From Streptomyces liliifuscus (GTDB lineage Bacteria; Actinomycetota; Actinomycetes; Streptomycetales; Streptomycetaceae), in NCBI RefSeq assembly GCF_016598615.1, contig NZ_CP066831.1:4402001-4466000 (forward strand): a stretch of DNA of 64,000 nucleotides, read 5' to 3'. The notes beneath the pieces were generated by a model. It did no database searches and was not told where the DNA came from. It worked only from the letters and a program-made list of their open reading frames with translations. The translations under genes and the position numbers were made by a program. Positions 1 through 8,245 of this stretch are shown one piece after another; position 1 is the stretch's first letter; each line of letters starts with the position of its first letter.

Positions 1-7
1 AAGAAAT

Positions 8-901
8 ATGGAGCCAGTGAAAGCGTCAGTGTCCGCGGAGCACGTGACCACCCTGCGCCGCTTCAACCGGTACTTCACCCGCCGGATCGGTGTGCTCGAC
101 GATCACTACCTCGGGCAGGACCGGCCGCTCGGCGAGGCGCGCCTGCTGTTCGAGATCGGGACCGGCGCGTCACTGAAGGAGCTGAGGACCCGACTCGGCC
201 TGGACGCCGGGTACTTGAGCCGGATGGTGCGCGCGCTGGAGGGCCAGGGGCTCGTCCGGGTCAGCGTGCACCCCTCCGACAGCAGGCTGCGGCTCGCGGA
301 GCTCACGGAGGCCGGGCGGGCGGAGCTCGCGGAGCAGAACCGGCGGGCCGACGGACTCGCCGAGGGGCTGCTCGACGGGCTGAGCGAGGAGCAGCGGGGG
401 CGGCTGACGGAGGCCGTCACGGTGGCCGAGCGGCTGCTGCGGCTGGCCGCGGTCGGTGTCAGGGCCGTCGACGCCCGGTCGGCCGACGCGCGCGCCTGCC
501 TGGCCGGCTTCGCCGCCGAGCTCGACGAGCGGTTCCCCGAGGGATACGCCACCACGGATCTCGTACCGCCGGAGCAGATCGCGGTCCTCCTCGTCGCGTA
601 CGAGGAGGAGCGTGCCGTCGGCTGCGGGGCGCTGTGCGCACTCGACGCGGACACCGCCGAGATCCGGCACCTCTGGGTGCACCCGGACGCCCGCGGACTC
701 GGCCTCGGGCGGCGGCTGTTGACCGCCCTGGAACATGCGGCCGCCCGGCGCGGGCATCACGTCGTACGCCTCGACACGCACGAGGTCCTCAAGGAGGCCG
801 CCGCGATGTACCGCACGAGCGGGTACGTCGAGATCCCGGCGTACGACGCGAACGAGCACGCCAGTTACTGGTTCGAGAAGGTCCTGGTCCCGCCCGGCTG
901 A
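8..901 (+). CDS. MarR-type HTH / GNAT acetyltransferase fusion
   Basis: Two-domain protein of 297 aa. Residues about 10-145 form a MarR-like winged helix: a recognition region near 55-82 (LKELRTRLGLDAGYLSRMV) followed by the wing at 84-95. Residues about 150-295 are a GNAT N-acetyltransferase with the acetyl-CoA loop RGLGLGRRLL at 229-238 and the usual C-terminal strand containing MYRTSGY. Such fusions are common in actinobacteria; the MarR half probably controls nearby genes while the GNAT half acetylates an unknown amine or protein. The ATG lies only 7 nt from the window edge, so its ribosome site cannot be judged and a slightly earlier start is possible. It converges on mdh across a bidirectional terminator. 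The substrate is unknown. Confidence 0.88.
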   Translation: MEPVKASVSAEHVTTLRRFNRYFTRRIGVLDDHYLGQDRPLGEARLLFEIGTGASLKELRTRLGLDAGYLSRMVRALEGQGLVRVSVHPSDSRLRLAELTEAGRAELAEQNRRADGLAEGLLDGLSEEQRGRLTEAVTVAERLLRLAAVGVRAVDARSADARACLAGFAAELDERFPEGYATTDLVPPEQIAVLLVAYEEERAVGCGALCALDADTAEIRHLWVHPDARGLGLGRRLLTALEHAAARRGHHVVRLDTHEVLKEAAAMYRTSGYVEIPAYDANEHASYWFEKVLVPPG

Positions 902-1018
902 CGTACGGCCCGGCGCTGTTGTCCCCGTCCGACCCGCCCCGGAAAGCTCGTTCCATCGGCCGGGACCTGCTGCACAGGGGAGGGCAGGTACCTACCGGAC
1001 AGCGGCGTGGTGCGCGAG

Positions 1019-1050
1019 AAGCCGCCCCCGGGAACTGCCGGGGGCGGCTT
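1019..1050. terminator. bidirectional rho-independent terminator
   Basis: A 13-bp perfect stem (1019-1031 with 1038-1050, loop gaactg) lies between the converging MarR-GNAT and mdh genes. The stem starts with AA and ends with TT, so it can serve both directions. Confidence 0.8.
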
Positions 1051-1094
1051 CAGGCTTGGGCTTCGGCCCTAAGAGCCTCGGCTCGGTGTGCGGC

Positions 1095-2084
1095 TCAGAG
1101 GAGGCCGAGTCCGCGGACCGCCTCGCGCTCCTCCTCCAGCTCCTTCACCGACGCGTCGATGCGGGCGCGGGAGAACTCGTTGATGTCGAGGCCCTGGACG
1201 ATCTCGTACGAGCCGTCCTTCGTGGTGACGGGGAAGGAGGAGATGAGGCCCTCCGGAACGCCGTACGAACCGTCGGACGGGATGCCCATCGAGGTCCAGT
1301 CGCCGTCCGCCGTGCCGTTGACCCACGTGTACACGTGGTCGATGGCGGCGTTCGCGGCCGAGGCGGCCGAGGAGGCGCCGCGCGCCTCGATGATGGCGGC
1401 ACCGCGCTTGGCGACGGTCGGGATGAACTCCTCGGCCAGCCACTTCTCGTCGTTCACGGTCTCGGCGGCGTTCTTGCCGGCGATCGTGGCCTGGAAGATG
1501 TCGGGGTACTGGGTGGCGGAGTGGTTGCCCCAGATGGTGAGGCGCTTGATGTCCGCGACCGTCGAACCCGTCTTCTTCGCGAGCTGCGTGAGCGCGCGGT
1601 TGTGGTCCAGGCGGGTCATCGCGGTGAAGCGCTCGGCCGGTACGTCCGGGGCGGCGGCCTGGGCGATGAGGGCGTTGGTGTTGGCCGGGTTGCCGACGAC
1701 GAGGATCTTGACGTCGTCCGCGGCGTTGTCGTTGATGGCCTTGCCCTGGGGCTTGAAGATGCCGCCGTTGGCCTCCAGGAGGTCACCGCGCTCCATGCCC
1801 TTGGTGCGGGGGCGGGCGCCGACGAGGAGACCGACGTTCGTGCCGTCGAAGGCGACGTTCGGGTCGTCCGTGATGTCGATGCCCTGAAGGAGCGGGAAGG
1901 CGCAGTCGTCGAGCTCCATGGCGGTGCCCTCGGCGGCCTTCAGCGCCGGCGTGATCTCCAGGAGACGCAGCTTGACCGGCACGTCCGCGCCGAGCAGCTG
2001 GCCGGAGGCGATGCGGAAGAGCAGGGCGTAACCGATCTGGCCGGCCGCGCCGGTGACGGTGACGTTCACGGGAGTGCGGGTCAT
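1095..2084 (-). CDS. mdh: malate dehydrogenase (NAD-dependent)
   Basis: 329 aa, normal length for the bacterial/cytosolic-type enzyme, which interconverts malate and oxaloacetate in the TCA cycle. The N terminus carries the Rossmann motif GAAGQIGYALLFRIASG (residues about 11-27), followed by the substrate/catalytic region MTRLDHNRA and the catalytic histidine in IWGNHSATQYPD. It ends at the convergent terminator shared with the MarR-GNAT gene and is preceded by a long leader with a palindromic operator about 106 nt upstream of the ATG, so it is probably regulated on its own. No unusual residues were seen. The identification is firm. Confidence 0.98.
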   Translation of the reverse strand: MTRTPVNVTVTGAAGQIGYALLFRIASGQLLGADVPVKLRLLEITPALKAAEGTAMELDDCAFPLLQGIDITDDPNVAFDGTNVGLLVGARPRTKGMERGDLLEANGGIFKPQGKAINDNAADDVKILVVGNPANTNALIAQAAAPDVPAERFTAMTRLDHNRALTQLAKKTGSTVADIKRLTIWGNHSATQYPDIFQATIAGKNAAETVNDEKWLAEEFIPTVAKRGAAIIEARGASSAASAANAAIDHVYTWVNGTADGDWTSMGIPSDGSYGVPEGLISSFPVTTKDGSYEIVQGLDINEFSRARIDASVKELEEEREAVRGLGLL

Positions 2085-2189
2085 GGCGTTCTCCGTATGA
2101 CAGCTGACGACGGTGGGGCGTCCCTGCCCCGGGGTACGGGATCCCCTGCCCTGACGCCGGGATGATCGATCACCTGTGTCGATGATCGA

Positions 2190-2207
2190 TCTCTTGGCGT
2201 CAAGAGA
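2190..2207. promoter_or_regulatory. palindromic operator upstream of mdh
   Basis: TCTCTTGGCGTCAAGAGA is an 18-bp palindrome with one central mismatch (7-bp perfect arms TCTCTTG / CAAGAGA around gcgt). It lies about 106 nt upstream of the mdh ATG. Just outside are two direct copies of gatgatcgat at 2161-2170 and 2181-2190, exactly 20 nt apart. TCTTGA-type palindromes are bound by MarR-family regulators of TCA-cycle genes in Streptomyces (TamR, from memory). The assignment to TamR is inference. Confidence 0.6.
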
Positions 2208-2540
2208 GATCCAGCGGTCAGGCTATCGCGCATCCGGGATCCCGTACGGCCGGGGCCGATGTGGCCCGCCCCACAGGGCGCTCCGCGCGGCGCTCAGCCG
2301 GGTTTCGGGCACGGGGTGGGGTGTGCGTGGGGCATGGGAAGGCGGCCGTCGTTCCGGGAGAGAAGGACGACGGCCGCCTTGGTGGGGGTGCCGGTTGGCC
2401 GGGAGGCGGGGGAACCTCCCGGGCGGCGCCGGACTCCCGTGGGGGTACGGTTCGCCTGCCCCGGCGGGGGGAGGGCATTCCTCTTGCGCGGCGAATTGTT
2501 GCGGGGCGGGTTGGATCGCGTGGGGAGGGCTTGGGCCGGT

Positions 2541-2597
2541 GGGTGCGTGCGGGTTGTCTTGGGCTGGTCGCGCAGTTCCCCGCGCCCCTCAGGCGCC
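2541..2597 (-). repeat. dispersed Streptomyces intergenic repeat, copy 1
   Basis: Read on the minus strand, it contains the core gcgcggggaactgcgcgacc followed by a C-rich tail. The same core recurs at 40877-40922 (plus), 47790-47840 (minus) and, with one change, 58891-58942 (plus). All four copies are intergenic. Confidence 0.75.
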
Positions 2598-2617
2598 ACG
2601 GGTGCCCCCGGAAAAAC

Positions 2618-2647
2618 AGGTGCCCGCCTCTGGTGAGGCGGGCACCT
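2618..2647 (-). terminator. terminator of the DUF2690 HTH gene
   Basis: A 12-bp perfect stem (2618-2629 with 2636-2647, 6-nt loop) sits about 32 nt past the stop of the upstream minus-strand gene. It is followed on that strand by a T-containing tract (TGTTTTTCC). Confidence 0.8.
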
Positions 2648-2678
2648 GCTGAGGCTCTGGTTCGGTGAGCCTCTGTTG

Positions 2679-3974
2679 TTACTTGGTGCAGCCCTCCTCG
2701 CCCGAGGTCTGCAGGGTGGCGCAGGCCTTGGCCTCGGTGGCGTTCTTCACGGCGACCATCGGGGTGTAGGCGTCGGTGTCCGTGTCGACCTCGGCGGTCT
2801 GGGCGGCAGCCTTGCCCGCCGTGATCCGGACCTCGTCGCCGGGCCCCGCCGCGGTGATGCGGGCCCAGGCGGCCCCGCACGTCTCGCTGTAGCGGACCTC
2901 GACCTGGGCGGTGCCGACGACGGCCTTCTCGACCGTCGTCGCGAGCGTGCCGCCGCAGCCCATGTTCTCCGGGTCCTTGCCCGCGCAGTCCGCGCCGAAG
3001 CACTCGACACCGGCCGGCAGCTCCTTGCTGGCGGTCGGCGTCGGCGACGGCGTGGTGTCGCTCCCGGCCTTGTCGTCGCCCCCGCCGTCCGTGAGGAACA
3101 CGGCCGCGGCTATCACCACGAGCGCGCCCACGACCCCCGCGAGGAACATCGTGAGCCGCCGCTTCCCACGCTTCCCGTCGGGCGAACCGCCCGAACGCGG
3201 ACGCGCGTCCTGAGGCGGCCCCCCGGCCGAACCGGACGCACCTGCCGGACCGGCCGTGCCGGGCGGCCCGAAGGAACCCGACGGACCGAGGCCCGACGCA
3301 CCGGAACCACCGGACACACCGGCGGAGCCGGACGCACCGGCACTCGACGCACCCAGACCCCCGGGGTATCCGTACCCCCCGGCCGACCCGGACGCCCCCG
3401 AAGGCGTGGCGACGGCTCCCCAGCCGCCACCGCGCGAACCCGAGGCCCCGCCGGAGGCGTTGCCTGCACCGGCGCCGTGCGGCGTCCGCCGCTCCTCCCC
3501 CTGCACCGGAGTCTGCGGCGGCACCGTGGGAGCCACCCCCGCAGGCCCCGCGATACCCGGCGTGGGCGCCCCCGTCGCACTACCCCCGGCGCGCGCCTGC
3601 TTCCCGTTCCGTCCCCCCTTGGCCGGAGTCGACCCGAACTCTCCGAGCGCGGCACGCGCCTGGGAGATCCGGATCGCTTCCATGGTCATGTCGTGGCGCA
3701 TCTCCGAGCGGCTCCAGGCCCTCTCGGCAAGCTCCCACATCGTCGTCAGATGGACGGGATTGGTCCCGGTCACCTCGGCCAAAGCCACGATCGCGCCCTT
3801 CGGCGCGAGCAGTCGGCCGTTCAGATACCGCTCCCAGGACGTCTTGCTGTACCCGGTGCGGTCGGCCACGGCGGCGACACTCAGTCCGCCACGGTCGACC
3901 AACCGGCGCAGCTGGCTGGCGAACTCCCTGACCTGCGGATCGAGTTCATCCGGCAAGGCCCTCCAACGAGGCAT
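2679..3974 (-). CDS. membrane-anchored XRE-type HTH protein with DUF2690 domain
   Basis: 431 aa. Residues about 10-85 form an HTH of the XRE/Cro type (LRRLVDRGGLSVAAVADRTG then YSKTSWERYLNG). A long Gly/Ala/Ser/Pro-rich linker (about 130-265) leads to one membrane segment (about 275-297, FLAGVVGALVVIAAAVFL) and a C-terminal DUF2690-like domain with conserved cysteines (CFGADCAGKDPENMGCGG). The architecture suggests an intracellular DNA-binding domain linked to an outside sensor, but the ligand is unknown. The ATG is supported by GAGGGGGG 5 nt upstream. A shorter paralogue without DUF2690 lies at 4876-5403, and the two flank a decayed peptidoglycan-binding gene. Confidence 0.85.
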   Translation of the reverse strand: MPRWRALPDELDPQVREFASQLRRLVDRGGLSVAAVADRTGYSKTSWERYLNGRLLAPKGAIVALAEVTGTNPVHLTTMWELAERAWSRSEMRHDMTMEAIRISQARAALGEFGSTPAKGGRNGKQARAGGSATGAPTPGIAGPAGVAPTVPPQTPVQGEERRTPHGAGAGNASGGASGSRGGGWGAVATPSGASGSAGGYGYPGGLGASSAGASGSAGVSGGSGASGLGPSGSFGPPGTAGPAGASGSAGGPPQDARPRSGGSPDGKRGKRRLTMFLAGVVGALVVIAAAVFLTDGGGDDKAGSDTTPSPTPTASKELPAGVECFGADCAGKDPENMGCGGTLATTVEKAVVGTAQVEVRYSETCGAAWARITAAGPGDEVRITAGKAAAQTAEVDTDTDAYTPMVAVKNATEAKACATLQTSGEEGCTK

Positions 3975-4352
3975 TGCTACCCCCCTCTTTCCCCCCGTAC
4001 ATGCTGGCTTTTCCCGCGCGTGAAGCCCTCTGCCGAGTCCTCGTTCTGGCTACCCACAGGGATGCGCACAGTAAGGATCTCAGTTCCCGGGATGGGGGCG
4101 CACGGGAGCATTCGGGCCTGTGGGCATGCACCGTTGCACGCCCGTTGGTCTGCGGTCCAGTGTCCCACCGACTTCCCCCTCGGCCGACGGGATCGCCTGG
4201 TCAGCGCACGGGACGTCCCGGAGCGTCCCGATTGCCCACGTTATCCCTGGTGTCGGGGGTGATCAGCGTAAATCCTCGAACTTGTCAACACATCGACACG
4301 TGGGGAACACATGCGCGACCCCCTGCGTCACTCGCGACGCCAGGGGGATCAC
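3975..4352. other. 378-bp region between regulator and pseudogene
   Basis: No gene recognised. On the minus strand TTGACA (4280-4285) with TGATCA 17 nt further on could be a promoter for the DUF2690 regulator with a leader of roughly 280 nt; the match is modest. The rest shows no repeat or strong structure. Confidence 0.35.
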
Positions 4353-4835
4353 ATGCGCACCAGGGACAGATCGAATCGTCGACCGCTCGCTGTCGTGACC
4401 GGGACGGCGACCGCGGGACCCGCGCCCGGCGCGAGGGCCCGCCCCCGGCGACCACGTGCGGGTCCACCGCCTCTCCGCAGGTCATCGACGGCACCGGCGA
4501 CCCGTACAACAACTGGGTCACGGCGCCGGATGGAGGGCGACAACGGCGTGAAACACCCCCTCACGAAGTACGACATCGACGGCATCGCCGGTCGGCGGAC
4601 GCGTTCGGTCACGGAGTGGCAACGGGTACACGAGAAGCCGGAGGGCGTCCACGGCATCGCCGGAAGAGAGACTTTCAGCCATGCAGACGACTTCCTCGAC
4701 GGCCCGTAACGGGGCGGCAAGGTTACGTACAGCGGCTACCGGCGGGACGTCATGTCCGAGCGGCTGAGCGGGAAGTACTACGTCAAGATCGGTACGCAGT
4801 GGAAGGTCGCGGCGTGCGGCCGGCGCGGCCGAGCC
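4353..4835 (+). pseudogene. decayed secreted peptidoglycan-binding protein
   Basis: Fragments of one protein can be followed across two frames. The N terminus (MRTRDRSNRRPLAVVTGTA, signal-peptide-like) is in one frame. The stretch GSTASPQVIDGTGDPYNNW is in another. Then YDIDGIAGRRTRSVTEWQR and GVHGIAGRETF return to the first, followed by an in-frame TAA at 4707-4709 and a readable tail (KVTYSGYRRDV, GKYYVKIGTQWKV). The DGIAG-x-RT-x2-V-x2-WQR pattern is the peptidoglycan-binding fold seen intact at 14352 and 14883. At least two frameshifts and one stop indicate a dead gene, unless the assembly is wrong here. Confidence 0.55.
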
Positions 4836-4875
4836 CGTGGGCCCCGAGCCCTCGGACTGTCACTCCGACGTGTGA

Positions 4876-5403
4876 TCACGCCAGGGTGATGGCACCGATC
4901 ACCGCGGTCAGCAGCAGGACGAGCACGAGCACGAGGGCGTAGAGCAGCAGACGGTGCGAGGCGGGCCAGGAATCCCTGGCGGGGACGGATTCCGGTTCCG
5001 GTGTCTCGGCGAGCAGGTCCCACCAGGGGACCGTGGGGTCGTCCTCGTACCCGCCGTCGTCCGCCGCCCCGCGCGCACCGGCGCTCATGCCCGCGCCCCC
5101 GGTCACGCCTGCGGGAGCCGCCGCCGGAGCCACCGTTCGTGGCCACGCCCGCACCGCCAGCTCCCAGCGGACGCCGAAGCGCTCGGCGTCCGCCCCCGCG
5201 ACCTTGCACAGGGCGACGACCGCCTGCCGGGGCGGGGGCTGTGTCGCGTTCAGGTAGCGGTGCCAGGAGGACTTGCTGTACGCCGTGCGCTCGCCCAGGG
5301 CGACCAGGCTGAGCCCCGTACGGTCCTTGAGCAGCCGCAGCTGCTCCACGAAGTGCCCCACTTCCGGCGGAAGGTCCGCAGGCAGTGGCTGCCAGGCGCT
5401 CAT
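4876..5403 (-). CDS. small membrane-anchored XRE-type HTH protein
   Basis: 175 aa starting at MSAWQPLPADLPPEV, supported by GAGGAGAGGG directly upstream; a longer frame to 5610 has no support. Residues about 15-80 are an XRE-like HTH (LRLLKDRTGLSLVALGERTA, YSKSSWHRYLN) closely resembling the N terminus of the protein at 2679-3974. A Pro/Gly linker follows, and the extreme C terminus is one hydrophobic helix (LLLYALVLVLVLLLTAVIGA, about 152-171), so it is probably tail-anchored. It looks like the same regulator type after loss of the outer DUF2690 domain. The target genes are unknown. Confidence 0.8.
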   Translation of the reverse strand: MSAWQPLPADLPPEVGHFVEQLRLLKDRTGLSLVALGERTAYSKSSWHRYLNATQPPPRQAVVALCKVAGADAERFGVRWELAVRAWPRTVAPAAAPAGVTGGAGMSAGARGAADDGGYEDDPTVPWWDLLAETPEPESVPARDSWPASHRLLLYALVLVLVLLLTAVIGAITLA

Positions 5404-5703
5404 CCCTCTCCTCGCCCCCTCACCGTCTCCTCGTACATCCCCCGCTATGACCGGGTGACGGCACCGACGGCGGTTTGGTTCCCACCGGACGCGTCCCGGG
5501 ACGCACGCCACACGGCACCGCACGAGGGTGTGCGAGGGCGTTCGGCGGCGCCCTGACGGGTGGGACGTACCGGAACCGTCACCTCCGTGCCACAGGCGAC
5601 TGACAGGCATTGAACCGCCGTTGGCACGTCCATGACTCTGGAGTCCAGGCGGCGCCCGTCCTCGCTCGGGGGAGTGGACGGGCGCCGCTCCCGTCCACGA
5701 AGA
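5404..5703. other. 300-bp gap, nothing recognised
   Basis: This holds the presumed promoter of the small HTH gene on the minus strand. Open frames here are short or extend the HTH frame upstream without a ribosome site. Confidence 0.5.
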
Positions 5704-5734
5704 AGCCCGCCTCCTCGGCGAGAGGGGGCGGGCT
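5704..5734 (-). terminator. terminator downstream of the DUF3017 gene
   Basis: AGCCCGCC (5704-5711) pairs with GGCGGGCT (5727-5734). It lies about 24 nt past the stop of the minus-strand gene and ends folD-DUF3017 transcription. Confidence 0.7.
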
Positions 5735-5757
5735 TTCGTCGTACGGCACCGCGTTCG

Positions 5758-7086
5758 CTAGGTCCTGATCGTGAAGTGCAGCGTGTCGTCCAGGAACGGG
5801 ATCTCCAGCCACGGGTTGGGCTGCGCCATCATCGCGAGCAGCGCGATCGTCACGCCCAGGACGCCGTACGTGACGAGGTCGGTGAACCTGGAGCGGACGG
5901 CGAGCATGCCCACGTCGGGCAGCATCCAGCGCATGACGCCGCCCGCGAGCAGCGCGAGACCGATCAGCAGGGTGCCGAACTTGAAGGCGTCGAGCGCGGT
6001 CAGCAGCAGACCGAGTCCGACGGTGCCGATGACCGCGAGGATCGGCCACTGACGCGCGGGGGCGGGCGCGTCGCGCGGAGCCGCCCTGCCACCGCCCTCG
6101 GGCCGCGCGGTGTCCCGCGTGAACAGCGGAAACCGGCGCGTGGTCCGCTGCGGCTCTCCGTCCGGTCCGGGCGCGCTGACGGCGTCCCGCACGGTGGGTT
6201 CACCCTCGCGCACGGCATCGGCACCGGCTTCGGCGCCCTCGGTCGGGTTCCCGCCGGAGCCCCCGTCCCCAACATGCACGGGGCGCGGCTCACTGCCGAC
6301 CGACTTCGCGGCCGACGCCTGCCCGATCGTCGGCTCACTGCCGGTCGGCCCTGCGTCACTCGGCTCGGCGCCGGTCGGATTCGCGGTCCGCGCCTGTCCG
6401 ACCTCCGGCTCGGCCCCGGCTGGCTCGGCGCCCGCCAGCTTTGCGTCCGGTGTCCGTCCGACCTCCGGCTCGCTGCCGGTCGGCCCTGCGCCACTCTGCT
6501 CGCTGCCGGGCCGCTCTGCGTCACTCGGCTCCGTGCCACTCGGCTTCGCGTCCGGCGCCTGTCCGGTCTCCGGCTCGACACCGGACGGCTCGGCGCCACT
6601 TGACTCAGTGCCGGGCCGCCCTGCGCCACTCGGCTTCGCGGCCGACGCCTGCCCGGCCTCCGGCTCGGCGCCGGTCGGCTCCCGTTCCGGTACGGATGCC
6701 CCGGAGGCGGACGCCCCCTGCGACTCGGTGTCCTGGACGACCGGGGCGCTCTCGGCACCCTGGCCCCCGGCCTCGCTCCGAGCCCGGCCGTCCTCCCGGC
6801 GCCCCCCGTCGCTCTGATCCGCAGCCTCGACCCGTGTCGCGGCGTCGGCCTGCGCCGGAGCCTCAGCCCGCGCCGGAGCCTCGACCCGCGCCGCAGCCTC
6901 GGCCCGCATCACCGCGTCAGCCGTCGTCGAGGCATCCCCCTTCGCCAACGTGTCCGCCTTCGCGGAGGTGCCCGCGCCCGCGGAGACGTCCGCGTCCGCG
7001 GAGACGTCCGCGTCCGCGGAGGTGTCCGCCCTCGCGGACGTGTCCGTCTCGTTGTCCCGCCCCGTGGCGGCCCGGTCAGACGGCAC
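5758..7086 (-). CDS. DUF3017 membrane protein with long low-complexity N terminus
   Basis: 442 aa. The last about 100 residues are a DUF3017 domain with three membrane helices (WPILAVIGTVGLGLLLTAL; KFGTLLIGLALLAGGVMRWM; LVTYGVLGVTIALLAMMAQ). The first about 310 residues are soluble low complexity: first Ala/Asp/Thr-rich short repeats (DADVSADADVSAGAG), then about ten degenerate units of the form GAEPSDAEPEVGQAxxAKP. Family members that I know are usually under 200 aa, so this extension is unusual. The start overlaps the end of folD by 11 bp, so the two are cotranscribed and translationally coupled. No function is established. The exact start is uncertain because the repeat region has few reliable landmarks. 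Confidence 0.75.
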   Translation of the reverse strand: MPSDRAATGRDNETDTSARADTSADADVSADADVSAGAGTSAKADTLAKGDASTTADAVMRAEAAARVEAPARAEAPAQADAATRVEAADQSDGGRREDGRARSEAGGQGAESAPVVQDTESQGASASGASVPEREPTGAEPEAGQASAAKPSGAGRPGTESSGAEPSGVEPETGQAPDAKPSGTEPSDAERPGSEQSGAGPTGSEPEVGRTPDAKLAGAEPAGAEPEVGQARTANPTGAEPSDAGPTGSEPTIGQASAAKSVGSEPRPVHVGDGGSGGNPTEGAEAGADAVREGEPTVRDAVSAPGPDGEPQRTTRRFPLFTRDTARPEGGGRAAPRDAPAPARQWPILAVIGTVGLGLLLTALDAFKFGTLLIGLALLAGGVMRWMLPDVGMLAVRSRFTDLVTYGVLGVTIALLAMMAQPNPWLEIPFLDDTLHFTIRT

Positions 7087-7930
7087 TGCGTTCCGCCGCC
7101 TCGACCACGTTGACGAGGAGCTGGGCGCGGGTCATCGGGCCCACTCCGCCGGGGTTCGGGGAGATCCAGGCGGCGACCTCGGCGACGCCGGGGTGGACGT
7201 CGCCCACGATCTTGCCCTCGGCGCTGCGGGAGACGCCGACGTCGAGGACGGCCGCCCCGGGCTTCACGTCCTCGGGGCGGATCAGATGCGCGGAGCCCGC
7301 CGCGGCGACGATGATGTCGGCCCGGCGCAGATGCGAGGCGAGGTCGCGGGTGCCGGTGTGGCACTGCGTCACCGTCGCGTTCTCGGAGCGGCGCGTGAGC
7401 AGCAGCGGCATCGGGCGGCCGATCGTCACGCCACGGCCCACGACCACGACCTCGGCGCCCTTGATCTCCACGCCGTACTGGCGCAGGAGGGTCAGGACGC
7501 CGTTGGGGGTGCAGGGCAGCGGGGCCGGCTCGTTCAGGACGAGGCGGCCGAGGTTCATCGGATGAAGCCCGTCCGCGTCCTTGTCCGGGTCCATCAGCTC
7601 CAGGATGCGGTTCTCGTCGATGCCCTTGGGCAGCGGCAGCTGGACGATGTAACCGGTGCAGGCCGGGTCCTCGTTGAGCTCGCGGACGACCGCCTCGATC
7701 TCCTCCTGCGTGGCGGTCGCGGGCAGTTCCCGCTGAATGGAGGCGATACCGACCTGGGCGCAGTCGCGGTGCTTGCCCGCGACGTACTTCTGGCTGCCGG
7801 GGTCGTCGCCCACCAGGACGGTTCCGAGGCCGGGCGTGATGCCCTTCTCCCTCAGGGCCGCCACGCGGACGGTCAGATCGGACTTGATCGCGGCTGCGGT
7901 GGCCTTGCCATCGAGAATCTGGGCGGTCAT
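7076..7930 (-). CDS. folD: bifunctional methylene-THF dehydrogenase / methenyl-THF cyclohydrolase
   Basis: 284 aa starting at MTAQILDGKATAAAIKSDL; the longer upstream frame is not conserved-looking. FolD interconverts 5,10-methylene-THF and 10-formyl-THF and so supplies the formyl donor for PurN and PurH, which are encoded about 10 kb away. The catalytic Tyr and Lys lie in YVAGKHRDCA, the substrate loop is IVQLPLPKGID, and the dinucleotide site is VVGRGVTIGRP. The length is standard. It heads a two-gene unit with the DUF3017 protein. Confidence 0.97.
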   Translation of the reverse strand: MTAQILDGKATAAAIKSDLTVRVAALREKGITPGLGTVLVGDDPGSQKYVAGKHRDCAQVGIASIQRELPATATQEEIEAVVRELNEDPACTGYIVQLPLPKGIDENRILELMDPDKDADGLHPMNLGRLVLNEPAPLPCTPNGVLTLLRQYGVEIKGAEVVVVGRGVTIGRPMPLLLTRRSENATVTQCHTGTRDLASHLRRADIIVAAAGSAHLIRPEDVKPGAAVLDVGVSRSAEGKIVGDVHPGVAEVAAWISPNPGGVGPMTRAQLLVNVVEAAERSAV

Positions 7931-8245
7931 GGACCCATCCTCGCGGATGACGGGGCCCTGGTTCCAATCCGGCCCTCCACGGCCACTTCCCGCCTCCCCG
8001 ACGCGCCTCCCCCGCCCGCTCCGTCCGGTCGTCGTCCGGTCACCGTCCGGCCCGCGGCCATGATCGGCGATGTTGCACTTGCACAACACACGCGGTATCC
8101 GGCTGGACAAATAAGCGACGCGTTAAGGACGATGAGCGGCACAGTGCCGCGGACAGTACCGGGGGGACGAACCGCATCTGTAGAACTTTCCTCCGAAATG
8201 TGCCGCGTCGTCCCCGCACTTACGCAACGACGGAGGAAAGACGCC
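7931..8245. other. 315-bp divergent promoter region
   Basis: This region separates folD (minus) from the membrane protein at 8246 (plus). It must carry both promoters. A partial dyad TGTTG...CAACA lies at 8071-8086 and GGAGGAAAG at 8232-8240 is the ribosome site of the plus gene. I could not assign a clear -35/-10 pair. Confidence 0.5.

Larger units (their letters stand above)
2085..2678. other. 594-bp intergenic region upstream of mdh
   Basis: No convincing gene. It holds the mdh leader and operator (2161-2207), one copy of a dispersed repeat (2541-2597) and the terminator of the next gene (2618-2647). The open frames here have no domain and no ribosome site. Confidence 0.6.

Noticed and set aside
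8071..8086. TGTTG...CAACA operator in the folD promoter region
   Set aside because: Only 5 matching bases per arm; expected by chance.
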